In this document: positions 9,705 to 18,195 of the stretch, in pieces
Position numbering within the stretch: the first letter of the stretch is position 1
Layout of the letters: the number at the start of each line of letters is the position of its first letter
Source of the DNA: Streptomyces sp. DH5
GTDB taxonomy: Bacteria > Actinomycetota > Actinomycetes > Streptomycetales > Streptomycetaceae
Length of the DNA stretch: 64,000 nucleotides
Direction of reading: 5' to 3'
NCBI RefSeq assembly: GCF_020873915.1
Contig: NZ_JAHWGP010000024.1
Location: 58,927-122,926, forward strand
The notes under the pieces: generated by a model
Told to the model about the DNA's origin: nothing
The model's database searches: none
What the model saw: the letters and a program-made list of their open reading frames with translations, nothing else
Made by a program: the position numbers and the translations under genes

Positions 9705-10777
9705 GCGTGCTGCAACTTCTCCTCGCCGCGCTGCTCGTGCTCGCCAACGGCTTCTTCGTCGGCGCCGAGTTCGCCCTGGTGTCGGTCCGCCGCAGCCAGA
9801 TCGAACCGCTCGGCACCGCCCGCGCCCGCCAGGTGCTCCACGGCCTGGAGCACCTGCCGCAGATGATGGCGGCGGCCCAGTTCGGCATCACCGTCTGCTC
9901 GCTGACGCTGGGAGCGGTCGCCGAACCGGCGGTCGCCCACCTGCTGGAGCCCGCCTTCGCCTGGATGCACGTGCCCCACGGCCTGATCCACCCGCTCGGC
10001 TACGCCATCGCGCTCGCCGTCGTGGTCTTCTTCCACCTCGTCATCGGCGAGATGGTCCCGAAGAACCTGGCGATGGCGGCCCCGGAGACGGCCGCGCTGT
10101 GGCTGAGCCCCGGGCTGGTCTGGTTCGCCCGGCTGTGCCGCCCCGTCACCGTCGCGCTCGGCGCCTGCGCCCGGGCCGTGCTGCGGCTGTTCCGCGTCGA
10201 GCCGAAGGACGAGGTCGAGACCGTCTTCACCAGCGAGCAGCTCAACCGGCTGGTGGAGGACGCCGGGCAGGCGGGCCTTCTCGATCCCGAGGAGGCCGAG
10301 CACCTGGAGGACGCCCTGGAACTGGGCTCCCGCCCCGTGACGGACGTCCTGATCAAGAGCGGGTCACTGGTCACGGTCACTCCCGCGGTCACTCCGGCGC
10401 GGATCGTGGAGCTCACCGCCCGCACCGGGTACTCCCGCTTCCCGGTGTCCGGGGGCGACGGCGCCTTCCTGGGCTACCTCCACGTCAAGGACGTGCTCGA
10501 CCTGGAGGACTCCGACCGTCCCGTCCCGCGGCAGCTCTGGCGCCGGATGACGACCCTGCGCCCCGAACTTCCCCTGGACGACGCCCTGACGGTGATGCGC
10601 CGTGCCGCGACCCACCTCGCCCAGGTATCCGGCCCCACCGGCCGGGTGCTGGGCCTGGTGGCCCTGGAGGACGTCCTGGAACTCCTGGTCGGCGAGGTGA
10701 GGGACCCGGCCCACCGCGAAGTGACGCTCACGCCGCAGAGGGCCGGCGGCACCCCGGAGGAGGCACTGGCGACGTAG
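9701..10777 (+). CDS. CNNM family membrane protein with CBS pair, lacking the CorC domain
   Basis: Paralogue of the preceding gene and translationally coupled to it (ATGA). It has the same DUF21 landmarks: LVLANGFFVGAEFALVSVRR and IGEMVPKNLAMAAP. Two CBS motifs follow (VLIKSGSLVTVTPAVTPARI and GLVALEDVLELLVGEV). At 358 aa it stops right after the CBS pair, so the C-terminal CorC/HlyC domain of its partner is missing. The two proteins may act as a heteromer; that is inference from the coupling. Confidence 0.92.
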   Translation: MSVLQLLLAALLVLANGFFVGAEFALVSVRRSQIEPLGTARARQVLHGLEHLPQMMAAAQFGITVCSLTLGAVAEPAVAHLLEPAFAWMHVPHGLIHPLGYAIALAVVVFFHLVIGEMVPKNLAMAAPETAALWLSPGLVWFARLCRPVTVALGACARAVLRLFRVEPKDEVETVFTSEQLNRLVEDAGQAGLLDPEEAEHLEDALELGSRPVTDVLIKSGSLVTVTPAVTPARIVELTARTGYSRFPVSGGDGAFLGYLHVKDVLDLEDSDRPVPRQLWRRMTTLRPELPLDDALTVMRRAATHLAQVSGPTGRVLGLVALEDVLELLVGEVRDPAHREVTLTPQRAGGTPEEALAT

Positions 10778-10798
10778 CCGCCGGGAAGCCACCCCACC

Positions 10799-10828
10799 GT
10801 GCCGCGGGGCGAGCACGCCCCGCGGCAC
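10799..10828. terminator. Bidirectional terminator between convergent genes
   Basis: Perfect 13-bp inverted repeat GTGCCGCGGGGCG / CGCCCCGCGGCAC with a 4-nt AGCA loop, between the CNNM pair (ending 10777) and the convergent AAA+ gene (ending 10917). Confidence 0.75.
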
Positions 10829-10830
10829 GC

Positions 10831-10873
10831 CGGGGCGGCCGGGGCGGCCGGGGCGGCCGGGGCGGCCGGGGCG
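10831..10873. repeat. 9-bp tandem repeat (CGGGGCGGC, 4.8 copies)
   Basis: Nearly five uninterrupted copies of CGGGGCGGC follow the terminator directly, in non-coding DNA between convergent genes. Such a G-rich array is prone to slippage, so the copy number may vary between strains. Confidence 0.9.
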
Positions 10874-10916
10874 TTCCAGGTTCCCGCGCCCGGCGGTGTC
10901 ACAGCCCCGGTGGGTC

Positions 10917-12785
10917 TCACAGTCCCGGTGGGGCCGACGGCCCCCGTCCGGACAGCACCTCCCCGTACGCCTGCATGAGATCGGGCAGCCGCAAGGTCGC
11001 CAGGTCCTCGCGGGTCAACGCCCCCGGATACACCGACAGCCGCAGATCCCGGTACGCACAGCTCTTCTCGTACAACGTCCGCAGGAAGCGTCCGTTCCCC
11101 AGCTCGTCGATCCACCCCTGGTCCACCACGTGCCCGGCGATCGACCGCAGTTCCTCCAGGGCCTCCTCGTCCCACCCGTCCCCGTTCTCCCCGGCCAGCA
11201 CCTCCCCGATGGCGGTGAGTTCCAGCGGCCGGTACGAGGGGAAGTCCACCCGTGTGGTGAACCGCGACGACAGCCCGGGATTCGCCGCCAGCAGCCGGTC
11301 CATGCCCTCCGGGTACCCGGCGAGGATCACCACCAGGTGGTCCCGGTTGTCCTCCGCCCGCTTCAGCAGCACCTGCAGGGCCTCGTCCCCGTAGGCATCG
11401 CCCTTGCCGTAACCGGAGTTGGACAGTGCGTACGCCTCGTCCACGAACAGCACCCCGCCGAGCGCGGAGTCGATCAGGTCGTTGGCCTTCACGGCCGTCT
11501 GGCCGAGGTACTCGCCCACCAGGTCCGCCCGCTGGGCCTCCACGAGATGGTCACCGCCGAGCAGTCCGAGCGCGTAGAACACCCGGCCCAGGATCCGGGC
11601 CACCGTCGTCTTCCCCGTGCCGGACGGCCCGGAGAAGACGAAGTGCCGTTTCGGCGGCTGCACCGGCAGCCCCTGCCCGGACCGCAGCCGCGCCATGTTC
11701 AGCTGCGCCGACAAGGCCTTGACCTGCCGCTTCACCGGCTCCAGCCCCACCATGCGCTCCAGCTCCGCCAGTGCATCCTCCAGCAGCGCCGGATCGGTGG
11801 GGCCCGTCGGCAGCGGCGAGCCGGATCCGCCCGCCCGCACCCGCACCCCCGTGCCGGAGACCGACGGCGGCGGCGCCGGCGGCGGTTCGGACTCGGAGAG
11901 CCGGAGATCACGCCCCTCGGTGCCGAAGAGAGGGTCGAGCGTGTCGGGACCGTCGATCATGTCCCCGGCGCCCGCGAGAGTGATCGCGGCGAGATCGGCG
12001 GCGTCGTCGTAACCGTCGCCCTCGGCGATCGCGGCGAGCCGGGCGGAGGTGTCCATGAAGGCGGGATCGACCCGGTGCACCGCCCGGTACAGGGGGAGCG
12101 CGGCGGCGCTGCGGCCCGTTCCCTCGTGCGCGCGGGCCAGCCAGTAGCGCAGCTCCTTGCGCTGGGGCTGCTCGCTGCGGCACCGCATCAACGCCGCCGA
12201 CAGCAGTGGTTCGGCCTGCCCGTACATCTCCAGCCGCACCCGGGCCATGCCGCCGAACAGCCCGGCCTCGATGCCCAGCACCGGATCCTCGACGAGGGAG
12301 TCCGTGTGCCGCACCAACTGCTCCCAGTCCTTGACCAGGTAGGCGCGGCAGGCGTGCAGGAAGCGGACGTGCGGATCGGTGTCCACCGGGGGCAGTCCGG
12401 CCAGCGCCCGGTCCAGCTCGGGCACATGGCGGCCGTCCAGCCAGTGGGAGGCGTGCGCCAGCAGCAGGTCACGAGGGCTCTCCAACACCGGTTGCACCCA
12501 CCAACCCAGCCAGTACCAGGAGTTGAGGGTGCGCCGGTGCCGGGCTCGCTGTTCGCCGAAGCGCTCGCGGTGCCGGTGCATCCGGAGCAGCGCGGCCGTC
12601 GTGTCGATGCGCAGCGCGTGCAGTCCGAGCCAGCCGTCGGCCATCCCGGGGTCGATCCGCACCGCGGTGCGGAACTCCTCCTCCGCCTGTGGATAGGCAC
12701 CCATGGTGTAGGCGTCCACGCCTCGCAGCCAGGCGAGGTCGGCCGGGGCCTGCGGGCCCTGCGGGCCCTGCGTGCCGAAGTCCAT
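10917..12785 (-). CDS. AAA+ ATPase of the CbxX/CfqX (EccA-like) family with N-terminal TPR-like region
   Basis: A 622-aa ATPase. Residues about 15-330 are helical and TPR-like (GAYPQAEEEFRTAVRIDPG, LALPLYRAVHRVDPAFMDT-type repeats). After a Pro/Gly-rich linker, residues about 345-610 form the AAA+ module: Walker A FSGPSGTGKTTVARILG near residue 380, Walker B GVLFVDEAYALSNSGYG, and sensor region VVILAGYPEGMDRLLAANPG. The layout matches EccA of type VII secretion and CbbX-type chaperones. No ESX genes lie nearby, so its client is unknown. The ATG at 12785 is preceded by GGGGGA; a longer frame upstream is Arg-rich and unlikely to be translated. Confidence 0.88.
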   Translation of the reverse strand: MDFGTQGPQGPQAPADLAWLRGVDAYTMGAYPQAEEEFRTAVRIDPGMADGWLGLHALRIDTTAALLRMHRHRERFGEQRARHRRTLNSWYWLGWWVQPVLESPRDLLLAHASHWLDGRHVPELDRALAGLPPVDTDPHVRFLHACRAYLVKDWEQLVRHTDSLVEDPVLGIEAGLFGGMARVRLEMYGQAEPLLSAALMRCRSEQPQRKELRYWLARAHEGTGRSAAALPLYRAVHRVDPAFMDTSARLAAIAEGDGYDDAADLAAITLAGAGDMIDGPDTLDPLFGTEGRDLRLSESEPPPAPPPSVSGTGVRVRAGGSGSPLPTGPTDPALLEDALAELERMVGLEPVKRQVKALSAQLNMARLRSGQGLPVQPPKRHFVFSGPSGTGKTTVARILGRVFYALGLLGGDHLVEAQRADLVGEYLGQTAVKANDLIDSALGGVLFVDEAYALSNSGYGKGDAYGDEALQVLLKRAEDNRDHLVVILAGYPEGMDRLLAANPGLSSRFTTRVDFPSYRPLELTAIGEVLAGENGDGWDEEALEELRSIAGHVVDQGWIDELGNGRFLRTLYEKSCAYRDLRLSVYPGALTREDLATLRLPDLMQAYGEVLSGRGPSAPPGL

Positions 12786-13058
12786 CACGTCCCCCACAAA
12801 CCGTGCGCCCGCCGGTGTGCCGGCCGGTCGTCGTCCGTCGGCTCCCTGTGGTCGAACCGCAGTACCACGGACCGGAGTTGCAAGGTGCGCGAAGCGTCGT
12901 CCGTAGGTCGCACCGAGGGCATGGTACCTGCGGCGGCGTCGCGTCCCCAGGGTGCCGTGCACGCGGGGGTGGGGCGGACGCGGGAGAGCCCTCGGCTCTT
13001 GGTGACTCGGAGTGATCGGCATATGCCGCTGAGCGGTCGGAGAACGCGCGAAGGCAGA

Positions 13059-13128
13059 ACGAAGCCCCCGATCACGGGGGAACAACCGGGGGCTTCGTGT
13101 CCGCGGGCGGCTCCGAAGAGCCGCACAT
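13059..13128 (-). ncRNA. Candidate small RNA or leader with two stem-loops
   Basis: On the minus strand a promoter-like pair TTGACC (13157-13162) and TACGTT (13133-13138) is spaced 18 nt. The predicted transcript would start near 13127 and meet at once a 7-bp stem closed by a C(UUCG)G tetraloop (13107-13124), then a 12-bp stem (13059-13070 with 13087-13098) resembling a terminator. The unit lies between the uridine kinase-like gene and the AAA+ gene, both on the same strand. It could be an independent sRNA of about 70 nt, or the end of the kinase transcript combined with a promoter for the ATPase gene. Confidence 0.45.
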
Positions 13129-13211
13129 TGAGAACGTAAGACCTGTACGGGCCCCGGGTCAAGCGGAGTTGGGCGACTGCGGCAACTTGTCCAGGGCGGC
13201 CCTTCACGGGA

Positions 13212-13871
13212 TCACCACATCGCCCACGGGTCGTCACCGTGCGTGATCCGAGGTGATGTCGCAGCCGTCGCGGCAGGCCCGGGAAGCACCTCGTACCCCT
13301 CCTCGCACTGCCGCACCAGAAGGTCCGCGAAGGGGCGCGTGGGGTCACCCGCGAAGTGCTCCTGCTCCGCGCGCACCCACCCGTCCCAGAATTCCCGCTG
13401 CTCCTCCCCGTCCCGTGCCCGGCCTCGCGCCCACGACTCCTCACGGGGCAGGTCCATCCACAGCAGCAGCGCCAGATACGGGCGCAGTGCCCGCCGCCCC
13501 GCGCCCACGCCCTCCACGAGGATCACGGGGGCCGGCGGCAGCGGGCGGGGCGGTCCGAAGCGGCGGGTGCGCCAGTCGTAGGGGGAGCAGTGCGCGGTCT
13601 CACCGCGGCCGAGCGGCCGGATCACGTGACGCAGCAGCCGCCCGGTCCAGTCGAACAGCTCCTCGTGGCTGGCGACGTCGTCGAGCCTGAGCACCGGGGC
13701 GCCGTCCAGTGCCTCCGACAGCCGTCCGGCGAACGTGGACTTGCCCGAGCCGGCGTGCCCGTCGACACCGACGAGGCGGACCGGGCCGCAGGAAGGGCCG
13801 AGCCGGCGGATGCGGGAGGAGAGATCGTGGATGGCTGGTTCCCGGGGCTGGGCGGAGGGTGACGGCAGCAC
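13212..13871 (-). CDS. Uridine kinase-like P-loop NTPase
   Basis: Residues about 20-200 form a small P-loop kinase domain: Walker A VGVDGHAGSGKSTFAGRL, then APVLRLDDVASHEELFDW and PVILVEGVGAGRRALRPYL, as in uridine kinase/AAA_18 proteins. The phosphorylated substrate is not proven. The GTG at 13871 gives 219 aa and starts shortly before conserved sequence; the ribosome-binding site is weak (AGCAGG), so the start is uncertain. It is transcribed divergently from the C39-like peptidase gene, with 195 nt between them. Confidence 0.8.
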   Translation of the reverse strand: MLPSPSAQPREPAIHDLSSRIRRLGPSCGPVRLVGVDGHAGSGKSTFAGRLSEALDGAPVLRLDDVASHEELFDWTGRLLRHVIRPLGRGETAHCSPYDWRTRRFGPPRPLPPAPVILVEGVGAGRRALRPYLALLLWMDLPREESWARGRARDGEEQREFWDGWVRAEQEHFAGDPTRPFADLLVRQCEEGYEVLPGPAATAATSPRITHGDDPWAMW

Positions 13872-14066
13872 TCTAGAGCCTGCTGCCGGCGCGCCGTCAT
13901 TGGTCGAGTTCCATGTTGGTCGGGCGCGGTACGGCCAGGGTGCTGGCAGGATCCGTGCGGCTGCGTTCATAGTTGGCGCACACACGCTCCGTCCGGCGGA
14001 CGTCAGCCGTCGGCCGGCCGCGCGCTGGTCCCGTCCCCGACTCCGACACCTGGGGGTCCTCCACCC

Positions 14067-15464
14067 ATGAGCAGAGCCGAACTGCCCTCCCGCAGAGCCC
14101 TCCTCGCCGCGGCGGTCGTCGCCACCGTCGCCGGGGGCGCGAGCCCGGCGTCTGCCGGCACCCTGACCACCGGCACCACCGGCACCACCGGCACCACCGG
14201 CACCACCGGCACACCGGACGCACGGCGGGCCGCCCCTACGGTCGACAACCGGGCCTGGACCTCGTACACCGACTGGCGCGGCGGTACCGCCGAGGGGACG
14301 CGTGCCGTCTCCGGTGCCCGGCCCGGCCTGGTGATCGCGAGGGCCGCCGGCACCACGGACTACACCGACCCGCACACCGGCCGCACGTCCGCCTGGGAGT
14401 ACGCGCGGTGGACCTCGCCCGCCCACCGCCTCGACGTGCCGGCCACCGAGGTCGTCCCCTCCTGGAACGCGCACACCCCCGAGGGCACCTGGCTGCAGGT
14501 CGAGCTGCAGGGCAGCTACTCCGACGGCACGGACACCCCCTGGTACGTCATGGGCCGCTGGGCGGCGGGCGACCAGGACATCCGGCGCACCTCGGTGGAC
14601 GACCAGGGCGACGGCAGGAGCAGCGTCTGGACGGACACCTTCGCCATCGACGACGCGGCCTCGGGCCTGCGCCTCGTCTCCTACCGGCTGCGCCTCACCC
14701 TCCACCGCCGCCCCGGCACCCGTCTCACCCCCACCGTCTGGCGGGTCGGCGCGATGGGCTCCGACGTCCCCGACCGGTTCACCGTCCCCGCCTCGACACC
14801 CCGCTTCGCCGGCGAGCTGGCCGTCCCGCGTTACTCGCAGGAGATCCACAAGGGCCAGTACCCCGAGTACGACAACGGCGGCGAGGCCTGGTGCAGCCCG
14901 ACCTCCTCACAGATGATCATCGAGTACTGGGGCGGCCGGCTCACCGAGGAGCAGCTGTCCTGGGTCGACCCCTCCTACGCCGACCCCCAGGTCTGCCACG
15001 CCGCCCGGTACACCTACGACCACCAGTACGAGGGCTGCGGCAACTGGCCGTTCAACGCCGCCTACGCGGCCACCTTCGACGGCCTGCAGGGCCTGGTCAC
15101 CCGGCTGCGTTCCCTCACCGACCTGGAACAGCTGATCGCCGCGGGCATCCCGGTCATCACCTCCCAGTCGTTCCTGGAGGAGGAACTCACCGGGGCGGGG
15201 TACGGCACCGCCGGGCACCTGATGACCGTGATCGGCTTCACCGCCGACGGCGATGTGATCGCCAACGACCCCGCCTCCGACGACAACGAGGCCGTGCGCC
15301 GCGTCTACCGGCGGCGCGAGTGGGAGAACATCTGGCTGCGGACCAAGCGGTACAACGCCTCCGGCAAGCCGGCCTCCGGCACCGGAGGGGTCTGCTACCT
15401 GTACTTCCCGGCCCGTCCGACCCCGCGGCAGCGCAGGGCGCTCGCGGCGGTGGGAGTGCGCTAG
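14067..15464 (+). CDS. Tat-type secreted peptidase C39-like protein
   Basis: A 465-aa exported protein. The N-terminus has a twin-arginine signal (PSRRALLAAAVVATVAGG) with cleavage near SPASAG. Directly behind it is a Gly-Thr-Thr repeat encoded by 9-bp tandem repeats. Residues about 50-260 form an all-beta accessory region; residues about 270-440 match a papain-like C39 fold: the likely nucleophile Cys276 in GGEAWCSPTSSQMIIEYWG, His in TAGHLMTVIGF, and Asn-Asp in VIANDPAS. Known C39-like extracellular proteins cleave peptides or cell-wall substrates; the target here is unknown. Confidence 0.85.
   Translation: MSRAELPSRRALLAAAVVATVAGGASPASAGTLTTGTTGTTGTTGTTGTPDARRAAPTVDNRAWTSYTDWRGGTAEGTRAVSGARPGLVIARAAGTTDYTDPHTGRTSAWEYARWTSPAHRLDVPATEVVPSWNAHTPEGTWLQVELQGSYSDGTDTPWYVMGRWAAGDQDIRRTSVDDQGDGRSSVWTDTFAIDDAASGLRLVSYRLRLTLHRRPGTRLTPTVWRVGAMGSDVPDRFTVPASTPRFAGELAVPRYSQEIHKGQYPEYDNGGEAWCSPTSSQMIIEYWGGRLTEEQLSWVDPSYADPQVCHAARYTYDHQYEGCGNWPFNAAYAATFDGLQGLVTRLRSLTDLEQLIAAGIPVITSQSFLEEELTGAGYGTAGHLMTVIGFTADGDVIANDPASDDNEAVRRVYRRREWENIWLRTKRYNASGKPASGTGGVCYLYFPARPTPRQRRALAAVGVR
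14164..14211 (+). repeat. 9-bp tandem repeat encoding Gly-Thr-Thr
   Basis: About five copies of a 9-bp unit (accaccggc) lie at the start of the mature C39-like protein, just past the signal peptide. The period is a multiple of three, so changes in copy number keep the frame and only change linker length. Confidence 0.85.
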
Positions 15465-15475
15465 CCGTCCGGCGA

Positions 15476-15504
15476 GCGGGCCCCGGGACGTCCCCGGGGC
15501 CCGC
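15476..15504 (+). terminator. Terminator of the C39-like gene
   Basis: Perfect 12-bp stem GCGGGCCCCGGG / CCCGGGGCCCGC with a 5-nt loop, starting 12 nt after the stop codon. Confidence 0.75.
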
Positions 15505-15604
15505 CGTCGTGTGACCGACCTCTCGGCCGTGACGGCCGTTCGCGGTGGCACAGTGGACGGAGCCGCAGGGGGAGTCCACGCACCACCGAGACCAGCGAGT
15601 AGCC

Positions 15605-15745
15605 ATGACCGCGAACGCAGCCACCGTCACCCGCGCCCGCACCGGGGGCCCGCGGGAGGACGGACCGAAGATCTTCGAGCACGCCATGGGATGGACCCTC
15701 GTGGTGGTCCTCGCGATGCTGGTGACCCAGATGGGACTGCTGTAG
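15605..15745 (+). CDS. Small single-pass membrane protein (46 aa)
   Basis: Begins MTANAATVTRARTGGPREDG and ends in one transmembrane helix, GWTLVVVLAMLVTQMGLL. The charged N-terminal half and a C-terminal hydrophobic end suggest an inserted tail. Codon use is normal for the region. It stands alone between the C39-like gene and the TetR gene, and a palindrome follows. Function unknown. An ATG lies 60 nt upstream in the same frame but has no better signal. Confidence 0.7.
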   Translation: MTANAATVTRARTGGPREDGPKIFEHAMGWTLVVVLAMLVTQMGLL

Positions 15746-15750
15746 CCCCG

Positions 15751-15770
15751 GGCCGCCGGGCCCGGCGGCC
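15751..15770 (+). terminator. GC palindrome after the small membrane gene
   Basis: A 20-bp perfect palindrome of two 10-bp halves directly follows the stop codon at 15745; it probably forms a terminator hairpin. Confidence 0.5.
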
Positions 15771-15822
15771 GACCTGCCATACTGCGGGATTGTCCCGCCG
15801 CCCGCAGGAGACCTGGGTCGAA

Positions 15823-16479
15823 TTGAACATCAGCAAGCAGCCCGCCGCGCGCCCCGCAGCGCGCGGTACCCAGCGCTCCTCCGCCCGCCGGGCCGAGCTC
15901 ATCGCCATCGGGCGGAGCCTGTTCGCCGACACGTCGTACGACGCCCTCTCGATGGACGACATCGCACGCCAGGCGCAGGTCGCCAAGGGGCTGATCTACT
16001 ACTACTTCCATTCCAAGCGGGGCTACTACCTGGCGATCATCGAGGACTCGGTGGCCGGCCTGGTCACCTACGCGGCGAGCGGAGCCGGACTGCCGCCCGT
16101 GGAGCGGGTGCAGCGCACCATCGACAGCTATCTGCGGTACGCCGAGAACAACCAGGCCGCCTACCGCGCGATCGTCAGCGGCGGCGTCGGCTTCGACGCC
16201 GAGGTGCACGCCGTCCGCGACGGGGTGCGGGAGGCGATCGTCGCGACCATCGCCGAGGGTGCCTACGGCCGTACCGACATCGCCCCGGTGGCGCGGATGG
16301 GGCTGCTGGCCTGGGTGTGCAGCGTCGAGGGAGCGGCGCTCGCCTGGATCGACCGCGGTGAGCTGCCCCGCGAGACGATGTGCGAGCTGCTGGTGAAGAC
16401 GCTGGGCGGAACCCTGCGCGTCATCGAGGAGCTGGACCCCGCCCACCCCGCCCCCGCGCCCGCCCGCCGCGACGCCTGA
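15823..16479 (+). CDS. TetR-family transcriptional regulator
   Basis: A 218-aa regulator. The helix-turn-helix lies at residues about 25-70: RAELIAIGRSLFADTSYDAL, MDDIARQAQVAKGLIYYYFH, SKRGYYLAII. The C-terminal ligand domain is all-alpha. The TTG start at 15823 is 12 nt behind GGAG and fixes the usual short basic N-terminus; it is a plausible rather than proven start. It lies upstream of, and in the same direction as, an acyl-CoA dehydrogenase, with a likely TetR operator in that gene's promoter, so it probably senses an acyl-CoA or fatty acid. Confidence 0.88.
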   Translation: MNISKQPAARPAARGTQRSSARRAELIAIGRSLFADTSYDALSMDDIARQAQVAKGLIYYYFHSKRGYYLAIIEDSVAGLVTYAASGAGLPPVERVQRTIDSYLRYAENNQAAYRAIVSGGVGFDAEVHAVRDGVREAIVATIAEGAYGRTDIAPVARMGLLAWVCSVEGAALAWIDRGELPRETMCELLVKTLGGTLRVIEELDPAHPAPAPARRDA

Positions 16480-16642
16480 GCCGGGCCCGGCCCGCCCACG
16501 GGGACGGAGGTCCCCGGCCGCCCCCGCCGCGCCGGAGCCGTGTCACCGGGCACCCACAGCGGCAGGACCGGGGAACACCGGACCGGTTGGCCAAAGGTGC
16601 GGACCAGGAACGGGCCGAAGAGGTGTGGCGCGGTTATCCTGA

Positions 16643-16690
16643 AGTGAGCGGTCGTTAACTGGTGACTCGCCTCCGCCGATCGGGCATACT
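16643..16690 (+). promoter_or_regulatory. Acyl-CoA dehydrogenase promoter with overlapping inverted repeat
   Basis: GTGACT (16662-16667) and CATACT (16685-16690) are 17 nt apart and point to the dehydrogenase. An imperfect inverted repeat AGTGAGCGGT-N5-ACTGGTGACT (16643-16667, 7 of 10 pairs) covers the -35, as expected for a repressor site. The rest of 16480-16826 shows no gene. Confidence 0.5.
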
Positions 16691-16826
16691 CACAGCGCAC
16701 AGCCGCTGGTCAGCAGCTTCCGGGACCCGGGAGCGCGAGCATCGGCCAGGCCGAAACGACCCCCGGCGGAGCCGCCCCCACCCAAGGCGCACGCCGTTGT
16801 GCCCGAACAGGGAGGAGAGCGTCGCC

Positions 16827-17999
16827 ATGCCCGACCACGCCCCGCAGCCGGTGGACCGGCAATTGCCCACGGACGAGGCCAGGGATCTCATCTCGCTCGT
16901 CCGCGACATCGCCCAGCGCGAGATCGCTCCCCGGGCGGCCGAGGAGGAGGACGCCGGACGCTTCCCGCGCGACCTCTTCACTCTCCTCTCCGAGTCCGGC
17001 CTGCTCGGCCTGCCCTACGACTCCGAGTACGGCGGCGGCGAGCAGCCCTACGAGGTCTACCTCCAGGTTCTCGAAGAGCTCGCCATGGCCCGCCTCACCG
17101 TCGGCCTCGGCGTCAGCGTGCACACCCTGGCCTCCTACGCGCTCGCCGCCTTCGGATCCAAGGAGCAGAGGACCGAACACCTGCCCGCGATGCTCGGCGG
17201 CGGTCTGCTCGGTGCCTACTGCCTCTCCGAGCCCTCGTCCGGCTCGGACGCGGCCTCGCTGCGCACCAGGGCGGTACGCGACGGGGACGACTGGGTGATC
17301 ACCGGCACCAAGGCGTGGATCACGCACGGCGGTGTCGCCGACTTCTGCACGGTCATGGCCCGCACCGGCGAGGAGGGCCCCCGCGGGATCACCGCGTTCC
17401 TCGTGCCCGGTGACGCCGAGGGCCTGAGCGCCGCCGCGCCGGAGAAGAAGATGGGCATGAAGGGCTCGCCCACCGCTCAGCTCCACTTCGACGGCGTCCG
17501 GGTCCCCGACGCGCGACGCGTCGGGGAGGAGGGACAGGGCTTCGCCATAGCCCTGTCGGCGCTGGACGGCGGCCGGCTCGGCATCGCCGCCTGCGCCATC
17601 GGCCTCGCCCAGGCGGCGCTCGACGAGGCACTCGGCTACGCGGCCGGACGGCGGCAGTTCGGCAAGCCGATCGCCGACTTCCAGGGACTGCGCTTCATGA
17701 TCGCCGACATGGCCACGCAGATCGAGGCCGGACGCGCGCTGTACCTGGCGGCGGCCCGGCTGCGCGACGCGGGGCGGCCGTACGCCAAGCAGGCGGCCAT
17801 GGCGAAGCTGCACTGCACCGACACCGCGATGCGGGTCACCACCGACGCCGTGCAGATCCTCGGCGGTTACGGCTACACCGCGGACTTCCCCGCCGAGCGG
17901 TACATGCGCGAGGCCAAGGTCCTGCAGATCGTCGAAGGCACCAACCAGATCCAGCGCATGGTCATCGCCCGCCACCTCGCGGGGCCGGAGACACGCTGA
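16827..17999 (+). CDS. Acyl-CoA dehydrogenase
   Basis: FAD-dependent alpha,beta-dehydrogenation of an acyl-CoA. The 390-aa protein has the N-terminal helical domain (residues 1-125), FAD/substrate signatures GAYCLSEPSSGSDAASLRT and WITHGGVADF in the beta domain, and the C-terminal helical domain with RRQFGKPIADFQGLRF and QILGGYGYTADFPAERYMR. The general base is the Glu of VLQIVEGTNQIQRM, the short/medium/branched-chain position. The ATG at 16827 follows GGAGGAGAG. A TetR gene upstream probably controls it. Substrate chain length is not evident. Confidence 0.93.
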   Translation: MPDHAPQPVDRQLPTDEARDLISLVRDIAQREIAPRAAEEEDAGRFPRDLFTLLSESGLLGLPYDSEYGGGEQPYEVYLQVLEELAMARLTVGLGVSVHTLASYALAAFGSKEQRTEHLPAMLGGGLLGAYCLSEPSSGSDAASLRTRAVRDGDDWVITGTKAWITHGGVADFCTVMARTGEEGPRGITAFLVPGDAEGLSAAAPEKKMGMKGSPTAQLHFDGVRVPDARRVGEEGQGFAIALSALDGGRLGIAACAIGLAQAALDEALGYAAGRRQFGKPIADFQGLRFMIADMATQIEAGRALYLAAARLRDAGRPYAKQAAMAKLHCTDTAMRVTTDAVQILGGYGYTADFPAERYMREAKVLQIVEGTNQIQRMVIARHLAGPETR

Positions 18000-18195
18000 A
18001 GGAGCCCGACCGCAACCCGGTGAGGCCGGGTCCGCGGCGCGTTCGCCGGTCCGCGGCGGATCGCGGTGGAGCGGCGGGGATCCGCCGGCCGGCACGGCAG
18101 GGCGGACACGACCGCCGCCCGGGCGCGGACGCGCGAGCACGACGCTGACGGCGGGGCGAGGAGGGCGGACGGGCCACCCTCGCCCCGGCGGGTGC

